From Galerina marginata (lineage: Eukaryota; Basidiomycota; Agaricomycetes; Agaricales; Galerinaceae): 64,000 nucleotides of DNA. A program made the position numbers and the translations under genes. Below the pieces are notes generated by a model. It ran no database searches and was not told where the DNA came from. It was given only the letters and a program-made list of their open reading frames with translations. Shown here piece after piece: positions 36,292 through 46,528 of this stretch. The stretch lies in the NCBI GenBank assembly GCA_023014335.1, contig JAECYW010000010.1, forward strand, positions 2,542,001 through 2,606,000. The letters run 5' to 3'. Positions within the stretch are counted from its first letter, which is position 1. Each line of letters opens with the position of its first letter.

Positions 36292-39200
36292 ATGACTTCC
36301 TCGACCGACGACGCGACCCAGGCGGCTATTCACTTGGCTACACTTGCCGTGAGTGCCAACGGGGTTGCAGGCGACGCGTTCTCGACCACATCACCGTCAA
36401 TGAGTTCACAGGAAGAAGCAAGCACAGCGGCTATTCACTTGGCAGGAGAAGATGAAAACATACCTCCGTTGGAATCCTCAGTCCGCAGTCTTACTCCATG
36501 TACGACTCGAATGCTTATGCCTTCACGTCAGGTCTTGAACACACCTTCATCGACGTCTTCGCAGAACACGGATATCACAGTTCGTAATCTCTCCTTTTGC
36601 GCGAACTATAAGCTGATCTTTCCTCGTTAGGCTAATTCTAGGAACATAAAAGTGAGCACAATCCTCCTCAGGACCGTCACATCCTTACAAACGCGAATCA
36701 TAGCCTACATTGGAGAATCCTACCATCAGGCTCTACGACACGCTCAAATACACGCTCGCGTTTTGGTCCACCAACGCGGACGAGTTTTCATTTCCGACAC
36801 AAATACCGGAGAAACTGCGGGGAGAAAGCGCGATGATGTATGGCATTTCCTACTCCCAGTTACTTAGCCCGCAATGGTACTATCGGCATCGCCAGCATTG
36901 GCCCTTCATCCCACTCCGAGTCGACTACAGAAATCCTTTTATCGCCCAACTCAACTATTATTCCTCCACGTTGCCCATAGTGCGAGCCACGGATGGCGAC
37001 TATTGTCTATTTCCAGAGGTAGCCGAGGCATGGCACAGGCACGAACAACTTGTCGAAAATCTCGTACTCTATTTCGACCAAAACGCGTATGCTCGGCCCA
37101 TGACAATCGAAGCCATCACCTGGCCCCGCCAGCACAAGTACCACGAGTCTCATGAAGACGAGAAAGTAGTTCGCCGCCGGTGCATGCTGGCGCTGATGAG
37201 GTTTAGGGAGCATTGGGGGATGTTGGCCTATGCCGCGTTCGGTCGGATATCATGGGAGTCGACATTGCAACGAGCCACCGAGGACCAGAAGAAGATGGGC
37301 ATTGATCCCTCTCTGATTCCCAATCTCAGGGCTTCAGGAATACTCGATGAGGCTGCCCCTCGTGTTGGAGCTTTGGTCGACATATGGGATGCAGACTACC
37401 CCTTTCCGATCAACCGCGCCAGCCGATATGCAGCGCCGATGTGGTACCTGTTTGCCCGAGTAGAATACAAAGGCAAGCGAGAATACGACATCATTCCTCG
37501 TTACGATTGTCGTTATGAGAAGCAGCTCAATCCGAATCCAGAGACTGGCCTACTCCTGCAGCGTCTGCGCGATATCTTGGACAACATCAATCTATTTACG
37601 GGCGATTTCGAAGAAAACGTGGCAGACAATGAGCCAATCCCGTCACCTCCTTCCCATCAAGCCGAAGCCGACTCGCCCACGTCTCCCTACTTCCCCATGG
37701 AAAGACCTTTGTCGGATGACGAGCCATGTCCGCTCCCTCTCCCAGGTTCAGGCCAGTTACTGAACCAAAACTGGGACGACTTCTTCCCCGAACGTCATTG
37801 CCAAAACCGCCTGGATGAGTCCCAAGAATCTCGTGCGCAGAAAGCACAACGTCTCGCCCGCCTCGATAGAATAGATGTTTCGGGAGCAGTTCCACCCCGA
37901 GAGAACAATAGCGCCATTTACAAGCTCGCATTTTTCGAATGGGTTCCGTCTGAACGAAAGGGCTTTCTACTCAGAAAACCCATTTCCTTCTCAGAGGCAT
38001 CCGCAGTGTGGCCAAGATATACGGCGATGCAAAGACAGTACGATTCACATCGACACGAAATTGACCTCTGCTCCATGCTGGGCCGTAAACTGCAGCCGCA
38101 GATCGAAGACACGCCGATGGACGAGATGACAGACGACGTTCGAGGGCCGATTGATCAGGCAATTCCCGAGTACGCACTCGACACTGCATGTCCACCAAAA
38201 GGGAAGGAACCCATCATCCCCGAGCCTACAGATCAAGAGCTCTCCGTCATCGGTTCGATCAGCGATAGGATTGTGGCCCGGCGAGACCGACGGCTAGCCT
38301 CATTGCCAGAGGGCGTGGCCTGGGTTCAATGGAGATTTGGATTTCATTTCCCCGAAAACACCCCCATCCCAACGTCAACCAACAACTGGCGAATAACTCT
38401 CAACGCTGGGCTCGAAAGCAAAGGCCTCAAAGACGCCAACGATCCATTCATATCCGAATTTGCAAGTCTACTACAAGAGAAAGAGATCTCCGCGACAGAT
38501 CAAGTTCTCCTCATGTCTTATATCGATCTATCGCCCAGCCATCCTTCTTACCTCGACCCGTCGACTTCTTTCCTAGGCGTGGAGAAGATTGTGCTCCGAC
38601 AGTCCACGGGGTCTATCGATGCCTATCGTCTTTACCCACAGGAGGAAAGCAGCGAGAAAGACTTTCCGTGGATACTTGTCGTCGAAGAGGCCTCGTCTGT
38701 GGTGCTGGCGATTCGACATGGATGGGGCCTCTCTCGAGATCTCCTAACAGCCAAGTTCATGGAGCACTGCATTCCCTTCCACACCCTCGCCGTCAAACGA
38801 CTCAATCTGCCCAGAAGAACCATCGAACTTCCTGACCTTGTCAAGCCATTACCCGTCGTAGACAAGGAAACGCTTTACATGGACTACTCCAACTACGAAG
38901 CATCACGGGAAGAATTCTTCTCTGGCCCAAGGGGAAGGGCAATAGTACGCTACGGAGGAACCATACGACGACTGTACCGCGCGGACGAGCTTCAAATGCC
39001 GCATCGACTCCAGCAAGTAATCAGTGGTCCTACTCTGCTGGCGTTCATCATGGGCGAATCCTATACCTACGAGTTTCAAGGAGAACAGATAACCGTGTGC
39101 GAAGATGCATTGTCAGAGGGAGAATTGGTATTCGCATGTGGGCAGTACTGTCCTCGTCCCGGTAAGCCGACAGTTCTCGAACCCAACGAGACACTAACAC

Positions 39201-39554
39201 TCCATTACAGGAAAAGCCCCAGAGTGCAAAGCGTCGTGGTACATTCCGTTCAGCTACACTGTCAAGTTGGCGATAGGAAAAAACGGAGGAATTTGGAACA
39301 ACCGGGAAGAAAACGAGCACGGAAGACGCATCAAACAAATTCTCGAAAAAACCAGCAAACCGTTATCCATCAACAAGTGGAAGCTGCGGAAACCGAATCA
39401 CAAGGCGACAGGTGCAGAACGCCACTACGAGGAGCTCAGTAAAGCATACCTGGACGAGTATATCGAAACCCAATCTGCAGCAGATATTCGTCCACTACAT
39501 GCTCAAGCGTTAGCCCCAGATGGCTTCATTCCCATGAGACGCCGATCTTCTTGA
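36292..39554 (+). CDS. Unrecognised large protein, about 1036 aa
   Basis: Exons: 36292-36579, 36631-36651 (21 nt), 36704-39161, 39211-39554. The first two introns are phase 0 and the last phase 1. The 28-bp recurrent word lies inside exon 1, read as IHLATLAVSA. The main body has a conserved-looking globular start (YGISYSQLLSPQWYYRHRQ, WPFIPLRVDYRNP), a Pro-rich acidic linker around residues 440-480, and a second globular part with WVQWRFGFHFP, VRYGGTIRRLYRADEL and a C-terminal EHGRRIKQILE-type basic segment. I recognise no enzyme motif. It sits between the 604-aa unknown and a Cys-cluster protein in the same orientation, so a role shared with that set is inferred. The N-terminal two exons are less certain than the long exon. 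An alternative in-frame start is 36223. Confidence 0.7.
36328..36355 (+). repeat. 28-bp recurrent word, copy 2 of 6
   Basis: One mismatch to the main form (ACACTTGCC for ACATTTGCC). It lies within exon 1 of the 1036-aa gene, 36 nt after its ATG, and is translated IHLATLAVSA. A partial second copy (GCGGCTATTCACTTGG) follows at about 36429. Confidence 0.85.
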
Positions 39555-39685
39555 TGTAATTAGTAGCACAATACCAATACAATCCTTCTTCTCTCCACGA
39601 TTTTTTTTATCTAAGTCCACAGAAAGTCCGGTTATAATTGCGACGAGACTAGCCTACGTTATTCCCAACCTGCTTTCCCTGTATC

Positions 39686-40243
39686 ATGGACGAAAGCGGA
39701 GGAGACAAACCACCCATGCAATATCCCAAGCTCCGCCAAGCCGCCAACAAACGAGCGCAAGTCGAACTATTGGAGAGATGGCTCGAGGGAGGGAAGGAAA
39801 CCCAACCCGACGAAACCGAAGTCCAAGGTAAGCGATTGAATCGAGAAAAGGGCAATACTTGACGTTGCGCAGAGATACCTAGGGAGGAGTGGACAGGGAT
39901 AAGACACCCGTGTCAGGAAGAGATTGTCGGCGGCGCACTGTACCCCGTTTGTGGTGCGTGCCACCAAGAGAAGGAGGAATGTCTCTGGGAATTCCGCAGG
40001 GTACAAGTCCGAATGCAGCAGATCGAGGTTGGTGAGCCGAGGTGTATACGATGTGAGCTCTTGGGGTTAGGGTGTCGAATTGGGTGGGGGTTGGCGGACA
40101 AGTTGAGAAAAGTGGACGACGCGATGGGCAGGTTGGTGCGCCATGCGGGCTCGGAGTTCAGAAAGACCGACAGGCGGGAGGCGGAACAGCAGGCGGCCCG
40201 AGATGCGCTGATGAGATCAATTGCGGGGTTGTCGGGGGAATGA
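39686..40243 (+). CDS. Small Cys-cluster (zinc-binding) protein, 170 aa
   Basis: Two exons, 39686-39827 and 39873-40243, with a 45-nt GT-AG intron. After a charged N-terminus the protein has two Cys groups: VCGACHQEKEECLWE and CIRCELLGLGC, separated by about 22 residues. It ends in a helical, charged tail (REAEQQAARDALMRS). The spacing C-x2-C-x6-C ... C-x2-C-x6-C is the same idea as in the protein at 43108-44224 (C-x2-C-x6-C, then C-x2-C-x6-C), so the two are probably members of one zinc-binding family resembling fungal binuclear clusters. DNA or RNA binding is plausible but not shown. It starts 131 bp after the 1036-aa gene and ends 112 bp before the JmjC-like gene. Confidence 0.75.
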
Positions 40244-40264
40244 AGGGCGTGGGAAGATCATTTG

Positions 40265-40272
40265 TATATAAT
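40265..40272 (+). promoter_or_regulatory. TATA box before the JmjC-like gene
   Basis: TATATAAT, about 84-91 bp upstream of the ATG at 40356 and about 42 bp before copy 3 of the 28-bp word. Confidence 0.5.
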
Positions 40273-40313
40273 AAGCGAAACGCGTCAGACGCGTCTTTTT
40301 CTTCATTACCACC

Positions 40314-40341
40314 ATTCACTTGGCTACATTTGCCGTGAGTG
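40314..40341 (+). repeat. 28-bp recurrent word, copy 3 of 6
   Basis: Exact main form, ending 14 bp before the ATG of the JmjC-like gene and in frame with it (TTIHLATFAVSV), so it is either the 5' leader or an upstream non-ATG extension of that protein. Confidence 0.9.
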
Positions 40342-40355
40342 TGGCCCCTCCAAGG

Positions 40356-42961
40356 ATGTCGATGATCAACTTTGCCCTACCGAATGCCAGCAAGCAGGCA
40401 AAGGGTTCGCTGGACAATAAAAAGAACAACGCAGGCAAGAAAGAGTACGTCGTTTTGCATCGCCTAGTATCTCCCCTCCTCACCCGTTTTTCAGTGACGA
40501 AAAACTCGATAAGAGGAACGAGACTTCGAGGAATTTGTAGTAAGTTTGCATACACGATGCCACTACACAGACTAACGAGTAAAAGTGCCAAGCAACGCGG
40601 AACGGTGCCAGGAAAAGGCAGGGTGCGGAAGAAGGTCGACAAAGCAGCATCTCCGCCCCCGACAGAGCCGCCACCGCGTAAGAAGGCCAAGACGTCGGCT
40701 GGCCCGTCTACGACGTACTCGGAGGCTCGCGCAGGTCCGTCGACGCGCCCAGTCAGCCCAATGTTGCCCAGCGTCGCCTTTCCAGAGATGGGCAAGGGCA
40801 CGATGTTATATGCGATGCCAGGAAGCACCACGTACTCTCTTCCGCTGCAACCGTCCCCGCCTTTTGCGCAGGGATGGTACCCTGCCCTTGCTCCTCCGGC
40901 GCATACAGCTTCAGCGTGGCCTCCTCCTCCTCCGCCTTATACGGCTTTTGCGTGGTCTGCTCCTCCGCCTCATACAGCTACTGCGTGGCCTGCTCCTCCG
41001 CCTCATACAGCTCCTGTGTGGTCTGCTCCTCCGCCTCATACAGCTACTGCGTCGCCTGCTCCTCCTTCACCCCATGCAACTTCGGCGCAAGATTTGGTTC
41101 CTGCTCCTTCACCGCCGCCGAGCCCAGCTCCAGCGCGGGATACGACCGCACCTCCCTCTCCTATGAGCAGCCTCCCAGCATCGCCTTCTCCCCCTCCTCC
41201 TCCTCTGTCCGGTATATACGCGGAAAAACCCGACTGTGGTTCGCTCATAGAGGTCTTGCCCGATCCCGAAGTCGTCTTTCATCAATATTCTCCATATGCA
41301 GTGTGGGCTCGCAAGTACCTTACGCGACTTCCAGCGATCCGGGACGAAAACGGCGAAGATCGAATCCCAACGGCAAGTACAATTTGTTTTGCGCCTTGAT
41401 CAAACATACTTACGTCCCCTCAGCTAACCAAACATCTGGCAAAACTCGTTCCCGATGTCCAGGATGCGCGCGGATCGCCCCATGTCGACTATTTCGACTA
41501 TAACGACTACAAGGACGACGAGGCAGAACTCGGGCGATTGATCCGCCAGGCCATGTTGCAAAGAAAGATGGTCGTCATCGAAAACTGTACAGAGGTGCCC
41601 AGTATAAAGTTGACGCCTCAAGACATCGCAAGTAAAATGGTCGTCGCAGATAGCGCCTTGTTCGATGTGCATGGTACGCCGAACCGTTTTTCAAAACCAA
41701 CGGTTACTTATTTCGATTCAGATACCCTGAAGCGTCAAGAAAAATTTGAAGACCCATACCGGGAAAAAACCCCAATGAAAACGTTCCTGGAAGGTCTCAA
41801 GGACCCCGACAGCATCCAATGCATATTGGATTTACCTACTCGGCGCACTTATCCAAACCTGATCTCGTACGTCGTATGCCCACTAATTTCACTTACATTT
41901 CATAACTGGTGGCCAGGCATGTCGACGAGGGCTACACTTCTGTAGACCAAGCGTTACGAGGCGAGGTGCTCGAGGCCATTCCCGCCGACCTGGAGACGTC
42001 CCGGGTTTGGGCTATCGCGCACCAACCCCTTTTCCACACCTACCTCCACCACGATGCGGGCGGTTTAGGGACTTGGACCATGATCACGTCCGGGTACAAA
42101 TTCTGGGTTCTCAACGTTTCCAAGAACGAAAAGAAATGTCGCAATCACACTGACCTCCTCAATCATTACGCACGGCAGTATTTCATGAAAGAAGACAGCG
42201 AGACGAAGGAGGAATTCTTCCGATACCCAGACAACTCCCTGCGCTTCTGTATCTTCGGCAAACAAGGAGACATCATGTAAGTAATAACATGGTTTACAAG
42301 GCATATCTAATTGTTCGCCGTAGGATCCAACCCCCGGACCTTTGGCACGAGGTATACACACCCCCCATGTCCGTCACGATCGGGGGACACTTCCTTTGCT
42401 TTATCACCCTCCATTTCACCGACTTTGCGCGGAACCTAGATATCGAGAAACGGGGAGGAACCAATCAGGTGCACCCAGGCGTACAGCTGCTACTGGCGGG
42501 CATGCTGATGAAAATGTATGAAAGCGGAGCACAAGGTGCGTGTAATGACTATGCAAATAATTTACAATGCTGACCCGTTTCCAGATTACTACCGAAAGCC
42601 GATCACTTCCCTCTGTCGAATGATACTCCTTCCACACAAGTATCACGACATGGACGCCAAATCCAAGGAATATCCCCAGGCCCTGGACCTTTGCCGATAC
42701 ATCAACAAGAGATTACCCGCACGCAAAGTCCTCCAGTATAAAGGGAATTTTTCCAAGTCCTTGGATCCCCTAGCAAAATGCGCCATCCTCTTCGCCGACG
42801 TCCTCGTCGACCACTTCAAGCTCGACTACATGAATGATAACCACCTCTTCGCCTCCAAACCCTGGACCAACCCAGGAAAGAAGTTGAGAGTTACGCAAGC
42901 GGTCATCGATAAACTAACACCCGTAGTCTACGAGATTTACCCCTGGAAAAAGCCTCAATAG
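40356..42961 (+). CDS. JmjC-like Fe(II)/2-oxoglutarate dioxygenase, 770 aa
   Basis: Seven exons: 40356-40444, 40495-40539, 40586-41372, 41424-41866, 41917-42276, 42324-42535, 42585-42961. The N-terminal third is basic, then very Pro-rich with an 11-residue repeat. The catalytic part shows a double-stranded beta-helix pattern: FHTYLHHDAGGLGT with H499-x-D501, GYKFWVL as the strand carrying the likely 2-oxoglutarate-binding Lys, and the distal H583 in PPDLWHEVYTP followed by GGHFLCFITLHF. These match the facial triad of JmjC proteins, which hydroxylate or demethylate proteins, mainly histones. Substrate is unknown. The third intron, 41373-41423, needs a GC donor (GCAAGT); the adjacent GT choice breaks frame. 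The start at 40356 is the first ATG; the frame is open further upstream. Confidence 0.8.
40893..41090 (+). repeat. In-frame 33-bp minisatellite in the JmjC-like gene
   Basis: About five copies of a 33-bp unit encoding variants of PPHTATAWPAP (TAFAWSAP, TAPVWSAP, TATASPAP). It forms part of the disordered Pro-rich linker before the catalytic domain. Confidence 0.85.
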
Positions 42962-43051
42962 TCGACGAGTATCACCCATAGTTGAATATATGCGCGTTTT
43001 CTTGAACAAACAGCGGTGATGTCATGAGTGAACTAAAAATAGAACGTGTCT

Positions 43052-43058
43052 TATATAA
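43052..43058 (+). promoter_or_regulatory. TATA box of the coiled-coil/Cys-cluster gene
   Basis: TATATAA, 50 bp upstream of the ATG at 43108, in the 146-bp spacer after the JmjC-like gene. Confidence 0.55.
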
Positions 43059-43107
43059 ACGCGCGTCCGTCCTCGAAAACGATATTCTTTCTTTCTTCCC
43101 GCCCACC

Positions 43108-44224
43108 ATGGCCAGAACTAAACCCTCCAACGCCCACGCCTCCTCTTCCAAGGCGCCCGCCGCTCCCGCTCCCGCCGCCGCCGACGCCGGCACAGAAGAA
43201 ACGCCGGCGCAGAGGCAAATACGCCTGGCAGAACTGCTCCAGTCTGTCCAAGAGGAGTTGATGGAGCTGAAGCGACAGGAGGAAGCCCAGAAGGCTGAGG
43301 AGGAGGAGAGGAAGGCGGCTGAGGAGAAGAGGAAGAAGCAGGAGGAAAGGAGGCTTAGGAAAGAGGCAGAGGAGGCGGCGAGAATAGCTGAGGAGGAGGA
43401 GGCGGCGAGAATAGCTGAGGAGGAGGAGGAGGAGGAGGCGAAGAGGGTGGCAGCGGAGGCGAAGCAGGAGGCGAAGAGGGCGGCGGTGGAGGCGAAGCAG
43501 GAGGCGAAGAGGGCGGCGGTGGAGGCGAAGGCGGCGCAGGAGGAGGCGAAGAAAAAGGGAAAACAGCGCGAGGACGACGCTGACTATACCGAGGAGCAGG
43601 AAGCCCCGACGGTGGTTGTCAGTCGGAAGAAGCGGGTTTCGGGGAACGTGGCAGAGCCGACGGCGGGTACGTCGTCAGCATTGCAGTCACCTTCATTAAC
43701 AGAGCGTGTTTCAAGCCAACGCAGCCTCCTCCTCCAAGGCCAGGAAGAGCCACCCCGCCACCCCCAGCATGATCAACACCCAAGGGGAAGACGTATCAGA
43801 GGAGATCGTGACCTCTCCCCCATTCCCGGCCTGCCTACTGTGCTACCAAGCCGGAGTGCCGTGCGAGTGGAAGAACTCGACGATCACCCTTCGCCTCAAC
43901 CAGCTTCCTAACAAACAGAAGTCCTGCGTACGGTGTCATACTAAAAACAAAAAGTGTGAATTCGCCTTCAAATTTAAGGATCTGCCCAAGCGCGAGGCCG
44001 AAGACGAGGCCGAATCCGACTCTCCTAAACGCCAGAGAGTGGAACCACCGGAGACGGAGATCGGGAACGCCATGCAAAGCCTCGACGAAAAAGTGGGCAC
44101 CCTCATCAAGTTCACTATCGCTCAGGCCGATAAAACAACCAACAACCACAATGCGATCATGGACGCGCTCGAGAACATCCAAAATACGCTCGAAAAGCTT
44201 CACGAAAAGTACAACAACAACTAG
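43108..44224 (+). CDS. Coiled-coil protein with Cys-cluster domain, 355 aa
   Basis: Two exons, 43108-43666 and 43716-44224. The junction is chosen so that the acidic/basic first exon joins the Cys-rich frame: donor GTACGT, branch CATTAAC, acceptor TTTCAAG, 49 nt; other nearby borders shift the frame. The start has a strong context (CCACCATGG). Residues about 45-150 form a long charged coiled coil (LMELKRQEEAQKAEEE, then EAKQEAKRAAV repeats). The second exon shows ACLLCYQAGVPCEW and SCVRCHTKNKKCEF, a pair of C-x2-C-x6-C groups like those of the protein at 39686-40243, then a basic SPKRQR stretch and a C-terminal helix. It looks like a nuclear, self-associating zinc-binding protein. It lies just before the TET/JBP-like gene. 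Confidence 0.75.
43445..43545 (+). repeat. In-frame 33-bp repeat in the coiled coil
   Basis: About three copies of a 33-bp unit encoding EAKQEAKRAAV. An 11-residue period fits a continuous coiled coil. Confidence 0.8.
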
Positions 44225-44359
44225 GCCTATTGCCTTCAATGGGTGGGATGTTCCAATCGCTTCAGACAATGCCTTTTTATCATATCGTTTGCCTTTTAGA
44301 TGCATCACTCGTCCTAGATTCTCCAGCTTTGCTTTCATTGCATTTGACATTTGTATTCA

Positions 44360-44530
44360 CGCCCCGGACGTTGCATTTTACCCTAGACCTGTATTCGCTA
44401 TCGCTTCACGCCCCGGACGTTGTATTTTACCCTAGACCTGCATTCGCTATCGCTTCACGCCCCGGACGTTGCATTTTACCCTAGACCTGCATTCGCTAAC
44501 GCTTCACGCCCCGGACGTTGTATTTTACCT
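44360..44530. repeat. 49-bp tandem repeat, about 3.5 copies
   Basis: Units begin CGCCCCGGACGTTG at 44360, 44409, 44458 and 44507, an exact 49-bp period, and include TTTTACCCTAGACCTG. They differ by single transitions. The repeat lies in the spacer between the Cys-cluster gene and the TET/JBP-like gene. Confidence 0.92.
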
Positions 44531-44609
44531 TGCATGCGTTCTCCTCGTGTATTATCATGTGACAGGAATTAAAAAAATTATTGTTCACAACTTGAACCCG
44601 ACCTTCAAG

Positions 44610-46081
44610 ATGGTAAGCGGATATCTGTCCAGATTTACGTAGACTGAGGTGTTTTATACAGTGGAAACATAAAGAAGAAGCCCGCACGATCGTCGGCAGA
44701 TTGGTCGAGAGTAAGGCGGTGCAGCTATCGCCAATTCTCGCCGAACGACTCGATGAGGAGGATGGGCCGAATGCCGTCGACGATCTTGAAGCATTTGCTG
44801 CAGAAAGGGGGTCGTCGGAGCTTGAGCAGCCTACAGTAGCCCCAAAACCATCAACGTCGCAGAGTTATCAAAACAGGAAACGAAAAGAGAGGCGGAACAC
44901 CACGCATGAGAAAGAAGGGAGACAAACCAAGCTAAAAACAGTCGAAGATCACGTCTTGTGCAGCCAGGACCCGGCAACCGTCCAAAGTTTCGACGCCAGT
45001 AAACTTCCAGCGGCCGCAGGCGCGTACTCTAGCCTTCCGCTCCAAGAAACCGCCCAAGCCAAGCGAAGAACGCCGGAAATTGACGCGCTCATGGCAGACG
45101 GGTTTACGTATATCGCTGCCCAAGATGTAGGCGATCTTATCAGGCAAGTTTACCGTTCTTCGCGTACGTATCCGACTGAATCCCCGCCAGCTCACCCAGG
45201 CCCATAGTCGATAAAGCGAAACGAATTTTTTCAGTCTATGCTGGCTGGCCGTTGGATGAATCCTACGAAGATGCATGTGATCGCTTGTGCGAATTTCTCC
45301 GACACGAGCACGAAAATACCGAATTTGACCCACAGGAAGAGCATCACAAGAGAGGAGATTTCCCGTCCATCAACTTTGGTATATCGCAGGGAAACGGAAA
45401 GCAAGACGGTACCCGACTCGTAGAAGGTAAACGAGCGGGTTTGATCAAGCGGATGAGAGAAAATCCGGATCTACAACGCATTGCATCGTTCCAGGATAGT
45501 AAGTGTCATTATATTGTAAATTCCGCACGAGACTCATCAAGGACGAAGGCGCGCTGAAGCTGTGGGCGCCGAAACTATACAAGTACTACTGGGATACCAT
45601 GGAAAAGCTTAAAGAAAAGACTCACGAAGAGAGAAACTTTTTCAAGAGCGTGTTTGCCTGCGCGACCATGAACTTTGGTCCGAATGTTCGCGCGCACAAG
45701 CACCGAGATATGCTGAATCTTGCATTCGGTTGGTGTGCTATTACCGCGCTAGGAAAATTTGACCATACAATCGGCGGGCATTTGATTCTATGGGAAGCCA
45801 GATTAATCGTCGAATTTCCAGCCGGTTCCACCTACCTTATCCCATCCTCCTGCCTTTCGCATTCGAATACAGCAATTCAACCCGGAGAATGGAGGGCTTC
45901 GTTTACCCAATACACCGCAGGCGGAGTGTTCAGGTGGGTGGAGAACGGGTTTCACACTGACAAGTACCTCTTGGAAAAGGACAAAAGGAAACACACGAAA
46001 GTTATGGAGGAGAGAAAGAAGAATTGGGAAAAGGGGCTCAAGATGTACTCGACGTTGAATGAACTCCTCGAGGTACTGTAG
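44610..46081 (+). CDS. TET/JBP-like Fe(II)/2-oxoglutarate dioxygenase, 433 aa
   Basis: Modelled exons: 44610-44612 (start codon only), 44662-45163, 45235-45498, 45549-46081. The C-terminal domain reads NFGPNVRAHKHRDMLN, GWCAITALGKFD, GGHLILWE, VEFPAGSTYLIPSS, LSHSN and SFTQYTAGGVFRWVENGF. It carries H308-x-D310, the distal H361 and R372 for 2-oxoglutarate, all expected for the fungal TET/JBP group, whose members oxidise 5-methylcytosine in DNA. The N-terminal part is charged and probably disordered (NRKRKERRNTTHEKEGRQ), with a conserved ADGFTYIAAQDVGDLIRQVYRS block. Fungal TET/JBP genes are known to be expanded in Agaricomycetes and linked to KDZ-type transposons; I do not see a KDZ transposase here. 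The first exon consisting only of ATG is the least certain point. Confidence 0.85.
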
Positions 46082-46189
46082 TAGAATAGCGGGATTGCAA
46101 TCAACAGCGGGGGTTTAGCCCAAGATACAGATTCAAAATTGGGAATTTGTCGTGGCCCGCAGCCGCATCAAATCCAGCGGTATGGGAAC

Positions 46190-46345
46190 AGCAAAAATAA
46201 AAAACGGAATGTTGATAAAGATCTCGTCTTTATACAGGGCGTATAAAACAGACAGACCTCATGCAGGCAGCGGGGCGAAAATACGCATTTTTAGTCCGAG
46301 GGTGTTTAATGTACATGAAAAAAAAAAAAAAACAAGTTATATACA
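46190..46345. repeat. Diverged duplicate spacer, copy a
   Basis: The stretch AAAAAACGGAA, GATCTCGT, ACAGGG, then GCAGCGGGGC, AAATACGC, AAGTCCGA-like, TGTACATGAAAA and ACAAGT(T/C)ATATAC recurs in the same order at 48140-48305. Further on, GGCAGGGAAACG with TTGAACGA recurs too (46453-46483 and 48310-48342). It holds a run of 14 A near 46318. Confidence 0.75.
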
Positions 46346-46528
46346 TCGCGAAACGACTACGCCAAGATGGGGAGGAACGACGAAAAGGAGAGGCACCTCC
46401 GACCGGCCAAGAAAACATCACTAGGAAAAATATGAGTGGGTGACGAGGTATGGCAGGGAAACGACTTGCAGAAATTGAACGAGTATTGTGCATCCAAGAA
46501 GGTGCTCCGACGGGTCAAGAAAATATCA

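Noticed and set aside
40314..40341. The 28-bp word read as a zinc-knuckle peptide (GYICRECG)
   Set aside because: That frame is interrupted in most copies, while the LATFAVS frame is open in all; a CxxC alone is not evidence of a domain.
40585..41503. Arg/Leu-rich and Ser-rich frames overlapping the JmjC-like gene
   Set aside because: Frame-shifted readings of the 33-bp coding minisatellite; the frame that continues into the catalytic domain is the Pro-rich one.
43667..43702. A 36-nt intron ending TTAACAG in the coiled-coil gene
   Set aside because: It puts the Cys-cluster exon out of frame; the acceptor 13 nt further (TTTCAAG) keeps frame and makes TTAAC the branch site.
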